Shown one piece after another: positions 1-10,440 of a stretch of 64,000 nt of DNA. The position numbers were made by a program, and so were the translations under genes. The DNA is from Merluccius polli (Eukaryota > Chordata > Actinopteri > Gadiformes > Merlucciidae). The stretch is taken from positions 124,001-188,000 of the forward strand of contig JAOPHQ010002286.1 of assembly GCA_030340625.1 (NCBI GenBank), in the 5' to 3' direction. Within the stretch, counting starts at the first letter, position 1. Each line of letters begins with the position of its first letter. Below the pieces are notes generated by a model that was not told the DNA's origin, ran no database searches, and worked only from the letters and a program-made list of their open reading frames with translations.

Positions 1-600
1 TTTCGAATGGTTGACACATTAACAATACCACTTTCACATTTGAATATTGCCTTTTACATTTACATATCAGTGAAATGGTAAATACATGCTGTCTTTGTAT
101 TTTCTGTGTCATGCCAGATTAATAAAATATTTGAATGTCTCGTCAGTCTGTCTCGTTCTTTCATGCTTCCTTCTCACGCACGCAACCCGGCCGGGACCCC
201 CACCTTGGTGGATCTTGGTCTTGAGTGGGGGTGGCCAATGGCCATCTTCACAATAGTAAATAAAATATGCCCAGAATAAACACAACTGTACATCATTAAC
301 TTTAAAACTCATCATTGCTAAATCAAGTCTATTATCTTGCTGATATACATCCAATAATCTACTACGCCCCCCCCCCCCCACACACACACACACACACACA
401 CACACATCCCGCTGCGTTTGGTTTGTCTAACTTTACCTTGAATTGGGGGAACGGGGCATTTTGATCCTGACATGTCATTATGCATACATTAAATAAATCT
501 GTTGAACTCAAATTAAATACATATGTTAACATATTCAACCAGACACAATGTTGTATTTGCTATTAACAAATTTATTAACACAATCATTTGCACCATTGCA
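1..600. other. AT-rich non-coding stretch
   Basis: No gene is recognised. The stretch holds the C-run/CA repeat listed separately and an imperfect GC-rich inverted repeat around 185-235. Reading frames here run through the CA repeat and look like chance. Confidence 0.5.
367..406. repeat. C13 run plus (CA)n microsatellite
   Basis: Thirteen C residues (367-379) run directly into about 14 CA units. Confidence 0.95.
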
Positions 601-965
601 CGATTGTGAATCGTGATTTCGTGATTAGTTAGTAAATGAGAAGAACGAGGGAGTCCGAGACCGACTCAGCTGCATTCGTGATTCGTTTGAATGTTGTGAA
701 CGAGGAGGAGCCGAGTCTGACCGACTCGGCTGGCATTCGCCGTTCGCGAATGACAGCCGAGTCGTTCGCGATTCGCGAATTGAGAACGAGGGAGGAGCTA
801 AGTGAACGACTGAACGACTGAACGAGTCAGTGAATGATTCAGCACTACCGGAAACACGAACGAACGAACGAACGAACGAACGAACGAACGAACGAACGAA
901 CGAACGACTCTCTGTGGCGAACTGAACGACGCGAACTGATTCGCGCAAACGACTCATGAAATCCA
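600..965. repeat. GAACGA/TTCGC-rich repeat with (CGAA)n core
   Basis: Motifs such as GATTCGTG, CGAGTC and TTCGCGAA recur in both orientations. They lead into about twelve CGAA units at 857-906. Arginine/serine-rich reading frames on both strands are by-products of this composition. It may be a MITE or local satellite, but no family is recognised. Confidence 0.6.
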
Positions 966-1080
966 TCACTAGTGCGTCATCCGTCCCATTTGCAGGACTT
1001 TGTTATGTTTTGAAGTTACGGTGTTCTGGGCTGGGCAATGCAGTGAAGCCTTGCACAGTAAAAGCTTTAAAAAAAAAAAA

Positions 1081-1623
1081 GAATGTTTTTGTTAATTTTA
1101 TTTCGGGCTAGGTTTCATTTGTATAGCCTCCAGGTGTTGCATAAATGGTTGGCAGTATTTGTAGTGTGTACATTTGGGGTGGTCCACTTGTTGCATGGTG
1201 ACAATGTAGTTTGCACTTAACCACTGCTTAGAAGGTTTACGGTCCAGGTAATTGTATACTTGTATATTTTGATTATCTGTGTTTACTGTATTCTGGTCCT
1301 TTTGGGATTACAGGTAATAGGACGTTTGTTTTGTTTGTTTGTTTTTTGTTTTTTTTGCAGATTGTGTTGTTTTGTCCTTGGTTCGGTTTTAGGTGAAACG
1401 TGGACGTTTCTTATTGAGGGGGGGACGTGTGTAACAGACTGTTCTGTGTTTATGTGTGAAATGGGGGGTGTGTCCCTCTGGGTTGCCGTAGGGCGGAAGT
1501 ACGCAGGGTTTACCGCGTGTGTTGTGTAGGTGGTTTTGGAGTTGGAAGAATAAAGTGAGCAGAGCTGCTACTGGGCACACCATCTCGTCTCTTGTCCCGT
1601 TGATTGGTTTCTATATCCCTACA
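1081..1623 (+). mobile_element. Probable 3' end of a decayed LTR element (tail, purine tract, short LTR)
   Basis: A purine tract (about 1415-1425, GAGGGGGGGA) is followed by a block that starts TGTAACAG at 1430 and ends CCCTACA at 1623, giving TG...CA termini. The block contains AATAAA at 1549-1554 and a U5-like T/C-rich tail, as expected for a 194-bp 3' LTR. The 5' LTR and coding regions are not seen, so this is a fragment or solo-type remnant. No target duplication could be defined. Confidence 0.4.
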
Positions 1624-2040
1624 GTATAGGCGAACCCAGAACGCTCGGCTACAATAGCATACCGCTACATTTGCATTGTCTACAAACCAAATTAAATGTT
1701 TAACTATGACAAAACACAATAATGTAATGTTAAACTTGGTGGTGCAAGCTATGTTGTATTTCGAGCAAAAGACTTCATAAGATAGCCAGTGTCCCTGATT
1801 GTTAATTAGATGGATTATTGACCAGATATTTGTATCCATCCAATGATGTAAGTGGAGAGATTTGCCATTACACAGCACATAACTGTTGTTCCAAATGGGG
1901 GTTTGGTGTGGGGTGAAATTGTGTGTGTACACGAGTTTCCAGCATAACACCTATTTATGAAATAAGGACAGTTTGATTGGCAATTTTTCAACCTGAAAAT
2001 CACATTTAAGAACAAACTCTAAACCGCCCATTTTTTTGAA
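1624..2040. other. Non-coding, shares a block with 11.8 kb
   Basis: Bases about 1650-1720 (an AATAGCATAC...CTACAAACC block) closely match about 11797-11865, so this is part of a dispersed repeat. No coding signal is seen. Confidence 0.45.
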
Positions 2041-2108
2041 CAACCCTCTGGGGAGACAGTACCAAATACAGTTTTTGTTCAGCAGAAAAGATTGTAGCCA
2101 TTTAAATT

Positions 2109-2641
2109 TTAGCATTCAAAATCAATTGCTTGTAAACCACCATCTTTGTATTCTTTGATTATTTCTGTTTTCTTGATGTAATGAACCCGGTTTTTCCATA
2201 TGAAATTAAAGTTTAATTGGTTAATTGTTTTAATATACTTGTTAGGGATGACCATAGAATATGCAAGGTAAATGCACCTTGCTAAGGATTCCATTTTGGT
2301 AAGATATGTCCTTCCAAATACTGTTAGGTCCCTTTGTAACCATATATTCAGTCTACATTTACATTCAAGAATCGTGTCTTGTATATTTAAGGATTCACTG
2401 ATTTTTGCATCTTTGGTTATATGGATTCCAAGATACAGACAGAAGATTTGATAGCAATATAAGCCTCTATGAGGTTGCAATCATGTATGGCCATTAATTC
2501 ACATTTATTGCGCTTAAGTGTTAAACCTGATGCTTCAGAAAACACATCAATTAACTCAAAGACTTTAGGGATTTGGTCTAAACTTTTTAAGAAGATGGTG
2601 GTGTTATCTGCCAGTTGGCTTATAATGATCTGGGGCCTCAT
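2109..2641 (-). pseudogene. L1-type reverse transcriptase fragment (ORF2)
   Basis: Two overlapping minus-strand frames encode consecutive parts of an L1-type RT. The first (2641-2417) contains SQLADNTTIFL, where the catalytic motif usually ends in DD and here reads DN. It continues with SGLTLKRNKCELM. The second (2480-2109) continues with YLGIHITKD, FGRTYLTKMESLARCIY and NFIWKNR, typical of the RT tail. A frameshift separates the two near 2.45 kb. The upstream RT core and endonuclease are missing, so the fragment cannot be functional. Confidence 0.8.
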
Positions 2642-2711
2642 TTATAAACCTCTGCGTGAAACCCTGCGTAGAACATTGCGTACGCCCAAACCTCAGAATG
2701 TGCGTACGCAC

Positions 2712-3032
2712 TGTGGAGGGTTTATGTGGAGTGTGTGTTGTTGGTGGCTGGTTTACAGCCTCACCTGGCCTGAGTCAGACTGATTGGACTCTGGCTGGGT
2801 GGGGCTGCACACCTGTGGTGCATGAGCAATCATGGCACCCAGGATAAACCAGCCATCAACACACACACTCGAGGAGGAGCACCGTCATGACTGGTTGTAC
2901 CATCAGCTCGGCGAATACCAACTGGCCTTAAACTCAAATAAACACTTTGAATAACATCTACCCGTGTCCTGTGTCGGAGGGCCCCAAAGAAAGCCACTTC
3001 GGTGGCGTGTGGTGAGGACCAACCCCGCCACA
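2712..3032 (+). repeat. 5' LTR of the compact LTR element
   Basis: A 321-bp repeat with TG...CA ends. An AATAAA-type signal lies in CTCAAATAAACAC near 2934-2945. By eye it is identical to the 3' copy. Confidence 0.92.
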
Positions 3033-3033
3033 C

Positions 3034-3051
3034 TGGCGCCCAACGTGGGGC
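3034..3051 (+). promoter_or_regulatory. Primer-binding site, tRNA-Lys(CUU) type
   Basis: TGGCGCCCAACGTGGGGC begins one base after the 5' LTR. It is complementary to the 3' end of vertebrate tRNA-Lys(CUU), the primer also used by Mason-Pfizer-type retroviruses. Confidence 0.85.
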
Positions 3052-3751
3052 TCCTCCGACCAGGACGGGACACGGAAGGGCTGTCCAAGCTACACTGGAG
3101 CCACCAGCCGCGGCGAGGACAGCCACCCCAGCACCAGCTCCCCCTGAACGGCAGCGACGGCCAGCGGAGGAGCGGGGAGGCAGCGCAGCGACCGCCACCG
3201 GCAACCGTCTGCAGCTAGCCTCCCCCGGATCCAGCCTGGAGCAGCCCAGGCCAGCCGCCCCTCTGCCAGGGGACCAGGAGCCCAAGGCCCCATGCTCCAG
3301 GAGGAGATGGGAGGGGGATCATGCCTCGTCGCCCTGGTGGAGGGGGGTGACTACAGACTGTTCCAGGCCCTCCGAGAGCTACCTCCGCGGCCCAGCTGCC
3401 GGGCCTCCTCCGAGCCCATCCAGCCAGCCCCTGCAACCAGCTACCCCAGAGACACCTCCGCCAGCCGGAGCAGCAGCCCCAGGCCTCCGGTCTCCGGGAC
3501 GGAGGGGGAGGGTGGGGTGGGCGTGTGACCCTGGGGAGGTGTGGAGGTAGTGGGGTTTGGGGGGCTGTGTTTATTTTTTGTTTAGGTATGGCAACCCTGA
3601 AAAGAGTCCAGGTTTTTTGTAGGTATGGTAACCCTGTTCAGAGTCCGGTGTGTTTTTTGTTTTTTTTGTTTGCTTGGATGGGGGAGGGGGGGGGGGGGGG
3701 GAGTAGGCGAGGCCGGGGATTCTCCCCGGCCTCAATCTGGTGTTGGGGATA

Positions 3752-4072
3752 TGTGGAGGGTTTATGTGGAGTGTGTGTTGTTGGTGGCTGGTTTACAGCC
3801 TCACCTGGCCTGAGTCAGACTGATTGGACTCTGGCTGGGTGGGGCTGCACACCTGTGGTGCATGAGCAATCATGGCACCCAGGATAAACCAGCCATCAAC
3901 ACACACACTCGAGGAGGAGCACCGTCATGACTGGTTGTACCATCAGCTCGGCGAATACCAACTGGCCTTAAACTCAAATAAACACTTTGAATAACATCTA
4001 CCCGTGTCCTGTGTCGGAGGGCCCCAAAGAAAGCCACTTCGGTGGCGTGTGGTGAGGACCAACCCCGCCACA
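3752..4072 (+). repeat. 3' LTR of the compact LTR element
   Basis: A 321-bp copy of 2712-3032 with no difference seen. It is followed by the second CGCAC target duplication. Confidence 0.92.
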
Positions 4073-4289
4073 CGCACAAAAACATTCCGATTTATAAAAC
4101 CGTGCGGCGCACACCTGTACGCACTCTTCTCGTTATAAATACCAACTTGCGTCTAATTTGGCGTGCGTGCACGAGCGCCATGCTCCTCCCAGGTTCGTCC
4201 CATAATAGTCCTTATAAGGTCAATGCTAATTATTCACTGAATATTTATAAGTATATAAAGAGCCTTTGCTGAGCTATCATTACACCGAA

Positions 4290-5151
4290 ATGGACCCACC
4301 TTCCAAGAAGAAAATGCGTTTTTCTAACTGTGAAATAGAAGTGCTTCTCAATGAAGTTGACCACCGCAAAAGTATTTTATTCGGGAGCCTAAGTACAGGG
4401 GTAACCAACAAGAACAAACTAATATCATGGCAGTCCGTGGCAGCTGCTGTGAATGAGGTCAGTTCGACACAAAGATCATTTGGTGAAATTAAAAAGAAGT
4501 GGTCGGACATTAAGGTAGATTCTAAAAAGAGGATCGCTGAATACCGCCAGAGTGTCCTCATCACTGGAGGTGGGTCGGGGAAGCCCCCACCATCACCTCT
4601 GGACGAGAGGGTTGCTGGCATCATGGGGGAAACATTGCTCTCAGGAATTGTGCCCGAGGATGAGGGGGACACAGACGCAGGTAAGTGAGATTGAAAAGTT
4701 GTATTGAAGCTTATACCCTTCATTATAAACACATACACGCATATAAATAACATGAGACCGAAATTAAATTTCAATGGGCTTTATTTTTCTGCCACATGCA
4801 GGCGAGAGGTCCCGGATGGACAGTGCACCAGATGCCAGCAGCCCTCCATGCACCAGCGGCCTCAGCGACCCAGGCTCCAGCGCACCCAGCGCCCCTGCGT
4901 CAGCCTCCAGCGCACGCTCCACTCCATCAGGCGCCATTCGCGGCGTGCCCTCGGCCCGTGTCCTCACTGATGCCGTGCTGCAGTCACAGAAAGAAATTAT
5001 AGAAGCCATCGGTAAATTGACTGCCGAAGTGCGTAATGTCACGGGTGTATTATCTGACATTTGTTGTGCAATAAAATATCTAAAAAAGTATTTTGTGTCT
5101 TACCTGTCCATAAACGCCCCATCACTTGTTCGCGCAATTCAACAGCTCTAG
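4290..5151 (+). CDS. Harbinger Myb/SANT-like accessory protein (two exons)
   Basis: Exon 1 (4290-4680) ends in GCAG|GTAAGT and exon 2 (4802-5151) follows CATGCAG. The joined frame is 246 residues. Residues about 8-95 form a Myb/SANT-like DNA-binding domain of the kind found in Harbinger accessory proteins, with tryptophans in ISWQSVA and KKKWSDIK and a helix rich in charged residues. A Ser/Ala/Pro-rich linker follows, then a predicted helix with QSQKEIIEAIGKLTAE. In characterised fish Harbingers this partner binds the transposase, brings it to the nucleus and helps bind the ends. The start chosen is MDPPSKKK, matching the start of the deleted sister copy at 7.4 kb. An internal AATAAA at 5070-5075 could end transcripts early. 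Confidence 0.85.
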
Positions 5152-6224
5152 GAGCGTGGTCCTCATTCGCCGCGTGCGCATCAATGTCGTCGGGCAATAT
5201 GGAAGTTGCGGGTGCAGGAATTCTGTGCCTCTGTGCTATGTTGTGCAAAACTGCACATGCCCGGATAATGGCGCAAACCTTTTCAGGTGTATACAGCAGG
5301 ATTCCTCCAGACTTATCCAGGCACCTCCAGCGAGATTTTAAAAGGCCAATGGAGCGCTCTACCACCACCCGAGCGCGCGCATGCATGTCGTTGTAGATTA
5401 GCTGAGCTTGGGTTTGTGGGTTGGAGAAGGGAGTGAGGAGCCAGCTCCTCAGGGGATACCCACTATCTCCTGCATGATAATTGTAGGTTGTAAAATGTTG
5501 GAAAACCACTCTACCTAAACGTTTTTTTAATGACACCAAAAACGCACATATACATACCCAGAAGCCAACCATCCTGCACAGCGCCAGCCTGGAGCCTTGT
5601 TCCTACACTGCTTTGTCTCAACATAAAAGAGTCGTGGGTTGAGCCTGGCCAACGAGCCACGACATTTAAAAATGTCATGTCTGCATTGCATATGATTTGC
5701 ACATTGACTGAATGGTATTGCTTCCGATTGACATAAGCATACTCATTATCAGTCGGTGCTTTTATCGCAATATGTGTGCCGTCAATAGCTCCGATTACAT
5801 TAGGAAAACCGGACATTGCGGCAAATTGCATTTTACTGTTGGCCTGTTCAACAGCAGTATAGGGAAACGTTATGTAACGAGGGGTCAATTCAATCAAACC
5901 TCTCCACACGGCTGGCATAATCGCGCTCAGTGATGGCTGTGATATGCCGGACCTATCGGCAAGCTCGCGCTGGAACATCCCGGTAGCCAAAAATCCAAGG
6001 GTGGTCAATACTTGTACCTGCACAGGTATGGACCTATTCCGGCGAGTAGGCCGTTCTAAAGCTATTTCCAGTTCACCACAGATTTGCACGAGAATGGCTC
6101 TAGGATGCCTGAAACGGCTTATTAGCCATTCATCATCGTGGGCCAGGTAATCTTCGTGGTCCCTAAAAACGCGCTCGCGTCGCATACCTCTCGCCAAATC
6201 CTCGAGTAATGCCAAGGCTGCCAT
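5039..6224 (-). CDS. PIF/Harbinger DDE transposase (HARBI1-like, two exons)
   Basis: Exon 1 is 6224-5558 and exon 2 is 5469-5039. The 88-bp intron has a GTATGT donor and a CATGCAG acceptor, and the frame stays open for 365 residues. Landmarks in order are an N-terminal helix-turn-helix region, GAIDGTHI (first D), PGSTHDS (second D), WLLGDSGYPL across the junction, and VVERSIGLLKSRW with the catalytic E. The length is usual for the family. It is convergent with the Myb-like gene, the standard Harbinger layout. All catalytic residues are present and no stop interrupts it, so the enzyme could be active. A host HARBI1 ortholog is less likely because the gene lies between transposon ends. Confidence 0.93.
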
Positions 6225-6759
6225 ATTTGCGCACGTTAGAATACAGAGGCCATCAGACCACTATTTATAGGCCTTGCATTATTGATAGGCCAATAGGGGC
6301 ATTCATTTCAAATGGCCACAGGCTTATTGAATGTAGGCCTATTTATCAAGGTAATTAATGAAACTTTTAAGTGATACATAATATTGCCTTAATTCATATT
6401 TCATAATGGGTGCTTTTTATAAAATGAATAAATAAATCCAAAGTCATAGTATGTGGTGCACAATGTGCGTTGGATAACGGACGGTGGCGTGTTCTTCTTC
6501 TTTTGGCGTTATTGGCGGTTTGCAAACACATAAGTGCATTACCGCCACCAACTTCCTGTGGTCGTCTCCGGAGTTCACTGTTTGAAAAACTTTGCGGGAG
6601 CTTTACTCCAGGGTGAAAGTATGCGTAGAACTGCGCACTCTTTTCCGCAAGGTTTTTTTCTATAAATCACGACGTTGGCGGTGAAAGATGCGTACGCACA
6701 TTTCAGCCCTGTTTCCGCAACATTTTCGTGCGCAGAGACCTTTATAAATGAGGCCCCTG

Positions 6760-7105
6760 TTCATCAAAAACATTCAAACATTCTGTTACATAGCAACAGC
6801 TAATACCACAATGTAACATTTGTTTACCAACTTAACACTGGTTGAGTTCCCATCAGACTTCGAGAACGGCTAATTCTAAGCCTTTACCATTCGTCCATCA
6901 ATTACTGCAATGTGGCCTTTGTAGAATGCCACCTTACCCAGCGATCTGGCTTGCTTGATTTTCGGCCACAGTTGCTCTCTTGCCTGTCGATCCTCCTTGG
7001 TGAAAATCTGCACGAAGTGAAGACCTTGTTCCTTACCTACGGGAGAGTCTTTTGTCGTTTGCCATACTGCATCCCGGTGATGTCTCCTCACAAACTGCAT
7101 GATGA
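6760..7105 (-). pseudogene. L1 ORF1 C-terminal fragment
   Basis: The minus frame 7118-6876 reads MQFVRRHHRDAVWQTTKDSP, KEDRQAREQLWPKIKQAR and KVAFYKGHIAVIDG, the conserved C-terminal domain of L1 ORF1 RNA-binding proteins. It ends in a stop at 6876. The remaining bases to 6760 are the spacer before ORF2. It lies between the two Harbinger copies. Confidence 0.8.
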
Positions 7106-7109
7106 CCTG

Positions 7110-7988
7110 GGGCCTCATTTATAAAACTCTGCGTGAAACCCTCCGTAGAACATTGCGTACGCCCAAACCTCAAAATGTGCGTACGCACAAAAACATTCTG
7201 ATTTATAAAACCTTGCTGCGCACACCTGTACGCACTCTCCTCGTTATCAATACCAACGTGCGTCTAATTTGGCGTGCGTGCACGAGCGCTCTGCTCCTCC
7301 CAAGTCCATCCCTTAATAGTCCTTAAAAGGTCAATGCTAATTAATCACTTAATATTTATAAGTAGGAAGGAGCCTTTTCTGACCAATCATTAGACGTAAA
7401 AATGGATGCACCTTTTAAAAAGAGAGCGCGTTTTTCGGATTCGGAGATCGAAGTGTTTCTAAATGAAGTAGACCAACGCAAGTCTATTTTGTGGCTTATT
7501 TATCAAGCGCATTATTTAAATGTTTAAGTGATACAGTTGGTCTGGCCGAGGATTGTGATTTGAAAGGGCTGTAGTGTGTTGAACATAATTTTGCTTTAAT
7601 TCATATTTCATAATGGGTGCTTTTCATAAAATAAATATATAAATGAATAAATAGGCTAACTCATATGTGGTGCGCAATGTGCGTTGGGTCCGCAATGAGC
7701 TGAGCTCCGGGGGTTACAGCGTCTTCTTCTTCTTTTGGCGTTATTGGCGGTTTGCAAACACATATAGTGCATTACCGCCACCTTCTTCCTGTGGTCCTCT
7801 CCGGAGTTCACTGTTTGAAAGCTTTGCGGGAGCTTTACTCCAGGGTGAAAGGATGCGTAGAACTGCGCACTCTTTTCCGCAAGGTTTTTTTCTATAAATC
7901 ACGACGTTGGCGGTGAAAGATGCGTACGCACATTTCATCCCTGTTTCCGCAACATTTTCGTGCGCAGAGACCTTTATAAATGAGGCCC
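7110..7988 (+). mobile_element. Internally deleted Harbinger MITE of the same family
   Basis: It has the same termini as 2633-6756 (GGGCCTCATTTATAAA and its complement) and the same CTG target duplication (7107-7109 and 7989-7991). It keeps the first about 29 codons of a Myb-like gene (from 7402), then jumps near 7488 to the right-hand terminal region. It differs at many positions from the larger copy, so it comes from a sister subfamily and not from that copy itself. Confidence 0.9.
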
Positions 7989-7991
7989 CTG

Positions 7992-8642
7992 GTGGCTCCG
8001 TCCTTCTTCTCTCCTCCCAATGCGATGAATTGAGTTGACAACTTCAATATTTTCCTCCCATTGTGGAAAGATGTTGAGGAGAAGCTATTCAGTTTTCTCT
8101 CTGATGTTTTCTACTTCTTGTTCCTTGAGACCTGAGAGTCTTACTTTCCAGCAGTGTTTGTACCTTTCTACTTTGAGTAGTTTTTCTTTTAGTTTTAGTT
8201 TTTTTTCTTCAGGTCTGAGTGTTCTTTTTCCATCACTTCCACTTTGGACTTACATTCAGTGATTCCAACTGAATTCAGGTCTACACGTTGTACAATACAT
8301 GCAAACATTTCAGAGATTTCTTTAAGTTGTTTTCCAAAGTCTTCTACCTTGTTATCTAGGCTTCTTATGGCGGCTAAGATGTCAGCAAAGGAGGGCTCAT
8401 TTTCTGTTGCCAGCTTCTTAGCCAGTGGGAGTTTAGTTGGAGTGACATTCAATGGACATCTTGTGTCTCGAGCCGCTTGTGTTAGCTGTGCTAGCTGTGC
8501 TTGACTTTTTCATAGGGACAGAGGCAGCACTTGCAGCATAGTTGTGGAAAGCTAACTTGCCACCCGTGTTAGCGTTATCCTTAGCTTTGTTAGCGTTAGC
8601 TGACTTGAGTGGAGGGAAGTCTTTGTCATTGGCAAACAACAT
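7992..8642 (-). pseudogene. L1 ORF1 N-terminal and coiled-coil part
   Basis: The minus frames 8642-8433 and 8452-8195 give an N-terminal Ser/Thr/Ala-rich segment starting MLFANDKDFPPLK, then a coiled-coil stretch (ILAAIRSLDNKVEDFGKQLKEIS and VMEKEHSDLKKK). The frame continues in broken form to the MITE edge with LSGLKEQEVENI and FPQWEENIEVV. At least two frameshifts or stops are present. Joined with 7105-6876 it would make the usual L1 ORF1 layout. Confidence 0.75.
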
Positions 8643-8810
8643 CGTCTTTCTTGAATTTCTTTATGTTACAGCAATGTTGGTGAATTGTCACAGGCATAGT
8701 TTTGAGTTGAGGACAAGATTCGGGTCGAAATTTGGGACCAAACGACCAGAGCTTAGCGTTTTTCACGTGTCCTGTTCGCCATCTTTCCGGAAGTCCTTCA
8801 CGACCTCTTA

Positions 8811-8958
8811 AAGTGACCGTACAGATATTAATACATCTGTTTGAATAGGCTACAAAACACACCTTGAACGTAAACAAAACAAAGGTTCTTTTCTATTTAT
8901 CAGGATTTGGTGAAGTTTCAAAGATAAAAATAAAGATATAATTTCAACCCGGTTACAT
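8811..8958. repeat. Dispersed repeat, copy 1 of 2
   Basis: The block from CCTCTTAAAGTGACCGTACA to CCCGGTTACAT matches 11943-12097 at roughly 85% by eye. Both copies stop at the same TTACAT, which suggests a defined element end. The family is unknown. Confidence 0.6.
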
Positions 8959-9114
8959 TCACCCCTCCTGAAATTCACCAACATCCTGATTATAGGATGT
9001 CTTTTCAGGACTGTAAGGATGATGTCTACTACTGACACAATCTGGCACAAGTGAAAAAAAAGACCTAGTCCTCACAGTCAACTTAGAAGTTCAGGGAATA
9101 AAGAGGTTGATCAG

Positions 9115-10440
9115 GGGGTATACTACGAAGCTCGCTGAACATACAGAGGCTTTCTTTGGATAACCTGGATCGACAAATACGAAACTCACGATCAGACTTA
9201 AACGGTACCACGAAGCTCACTTACGAGTCAATTTGTCAAGCCAGGTTTTCCGCTTTAGTTTCAATGCGCGTTCCCATAGAAAGGTTCATATCTTGCCTGT
9301 CCATCATCATGCCTTTTACCCCCATCTAGGTTACCAAACTGGATAATTCCATAACATTAATGAATAAGTATTCCATATGACATAAGAAATATAACTTATT
9401 AAACTACACATAAATGCACTTCACTTGGGAAACGAACCCAGCACGCAGAATCTCAAGACTGACGCGCTACCTCCACTCTACCACTAATTCACGCAAACAG
9501 GTGTTTTCTTTTACCAGCAAGTTGATAAAATCCTTCCTTGACAGTGTTGTGGTCTCCGACGCAGTTAATTTGCGCGGAGCCGCTATGACAGGAGCAGTCA
9601 GTGATGTTTATGACGTGCAGGTTACTTTGTTTCCTTAAACGTTTATTTGATTTTAGATACTTTACATTTCTCTTTACCACGGTCAAAAAACTGAGTCCCC
9701 TTCCTACTCCCGCCAGCTGAATCCCCCAAACACCTGAGTGATCACCTGGTATACGTAAGGTGAGAGGAGGTGGGGCTACATAGCAATGTGAATCTGTGCC
9801 CATTATTGCCCAAGCACCCGGTGACACAGATTGCTTATCATTATGACTATAATCATACTAACAAAGAAACAACAAAAATAGCAAAAATGGCTCCAACAAC
9901 AGTTTGTGTTGGCAAAAAGCTGGGAAACACAATGAACATATTTAGCAGTGTATTTAGGGTGGTGCACTGTGTTTTTGCTTATATTTTCGGCATCACCAAC
10001 TGTATGCAAATATGTACCCTTGGCAAAAAATCGCAGTTTACCACAGACACACTGCGCAACAGTAAGCGCACGGCTTCTTTTTGTAGCATTGCCTACATAA
10101 GGTCCAACAAGAACGATCAAATAGCGAACACCCTCTGATGAGAACCTGTATCTCTCATAAAGAATATCCTCTGATGAGAACCTGTATCTCTCATAAAGAA
10201 CATCCTCAGGCAATGCCAAGGGATCGGATCTGTCCCGAAAGCGGCGCTCAGCTTTAAGAAGCCGATCTAATCGGAAAGTCTTAGCTGAAAACCTCCTCCC
10301 GACCAGGTTTGGTTGCCAGCATAAGTTACCATGGTGATATAGCGACACTAAAAGAGAGCGACTTTCATAGGACAGCTAACCCAGACTTTGAGTGCAACAT
10401 ACCTCGCTAACCCACTAATCGAGGTTCGTAGTACACCCCC
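9115..10440 (-). mobile_element. Decayed Harbinger element of a second family
   Basis: The ends are inverted: left GGGGTATACTACGAAGC, right complement GGGGTGTACTACGAACC. CAG flanks both sides, allowing one slipped base at the right, again the CWG target type. Only the N-terminal part of the transposase remains on the minus strand, plus scraps near 9.5-9.65 kb, so it is internally deleted. Confidence 0.7.
9803..10348 (-). pseudogene. Harbinger transposase N-terminal fragment
   Basis: The minus frame carries LPEDVLYERYRFSSE, then YLIVLVGPYVGNATKRSRAL, VAQCVCGKLRFFAKGTYLH and VGDAENISKNTV, the conserved N-terminal region of fish Harbinger transposases. Beyond about residue 115 the similarity ends, and no DDE residues remain. 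A 39-bp tandem duplication (ILYERYRFSSE appears twice; about 10127-10205) lies inside. A later scrap near 9.5 kb (TVKEGFYQLAG) shows where the central domain was lost. Confidence 0.75.

Larger units (their letters stand above)
2712..4072 (+). mobile_element. Compact (TRIM-like) non-autonomous LTR retrotransposon, 1361 bp
   Basis: Two 321-bp LTRs (2712-3032 and 3752-4072), beginning TGTGGAGGG and ending CCGCCACA, look identical base for base. They bracket about 720 bp. The target duplication CGCAC lies at 2707-2711 and 4073-4077. The internal region starts with a primer-binding site and holds only Pro/Ala/Arg-rich reading frames (about 3050-3550) and a long G tract (about 3681-3701). There is no protease, RT or integrase, so it must borrow enzymes from a relative. 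The identical LTRs imply very recent insertion. Confidence 0.92.
2633..6756 (+). mobile_element. PIF/Harbinger DNA transposon with both genes open, nested in L1
   Basis: The ends are inverted: it begins GGGCCTCATTTATAAA and ends TTTATAAATGAGGCCC. A CTG target duplication lies at 2630-2632 and 6757-6759, the CWG type known for fish Harbingers. Inside are convergent genes: a Myb/SANT-like protein on plus and a DDE transposase on minus, their tails overlapping by about 113 bp. A compact LTR element (2712-4072) sits between the left terminus and the Myb gene without touching coding sequence. Without that insert the element is about 2.76 kb. Confidence 0.92.
2040..8810 (-). mobile_element. L1-like LINE, minus strand, internally deleted and interrupted twice
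   Basis: Read on the minus strand, this holds a 5' untranslated stretch (about 8810-8643), ORF1 pieces (8642-7992 and 7106-6876) and the middle-to-late part of the ORF2 reverse transcriptase (2641-2109). ORF1 is interrupted by a Harbinger MITE (7110-7988). The ORF1/ORF2 boundary is interrupted by a full Harbinger (2633-6756). Endonuclease and early RT are absent even after the insertions are removed, so the LINE copy had already lost internal sequence. Assignment rests on recognisable ORF1 and RT motifs of fish L1-type elements. Confidence 0.75.

Noticed and set aside
625..969. 114-residue minus-strand frame with a repeated Ser-Phe-Val-Arg motif
   Set aside because: It is the CGAA repeat in translation.
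3002..3550. 182-residue frame as gag of the compact LTR element
   Set aside because: It starts inside the LTR, runs through the primer-binding site and shows only Pro/Ala/Arg-rich composition, with no capsid or zinc-knuckle motif.
5039..6224. Host HARBI1 gene
   Set aside because: It lies between transposon ends with a target duplication and beside the Myb-like partner.
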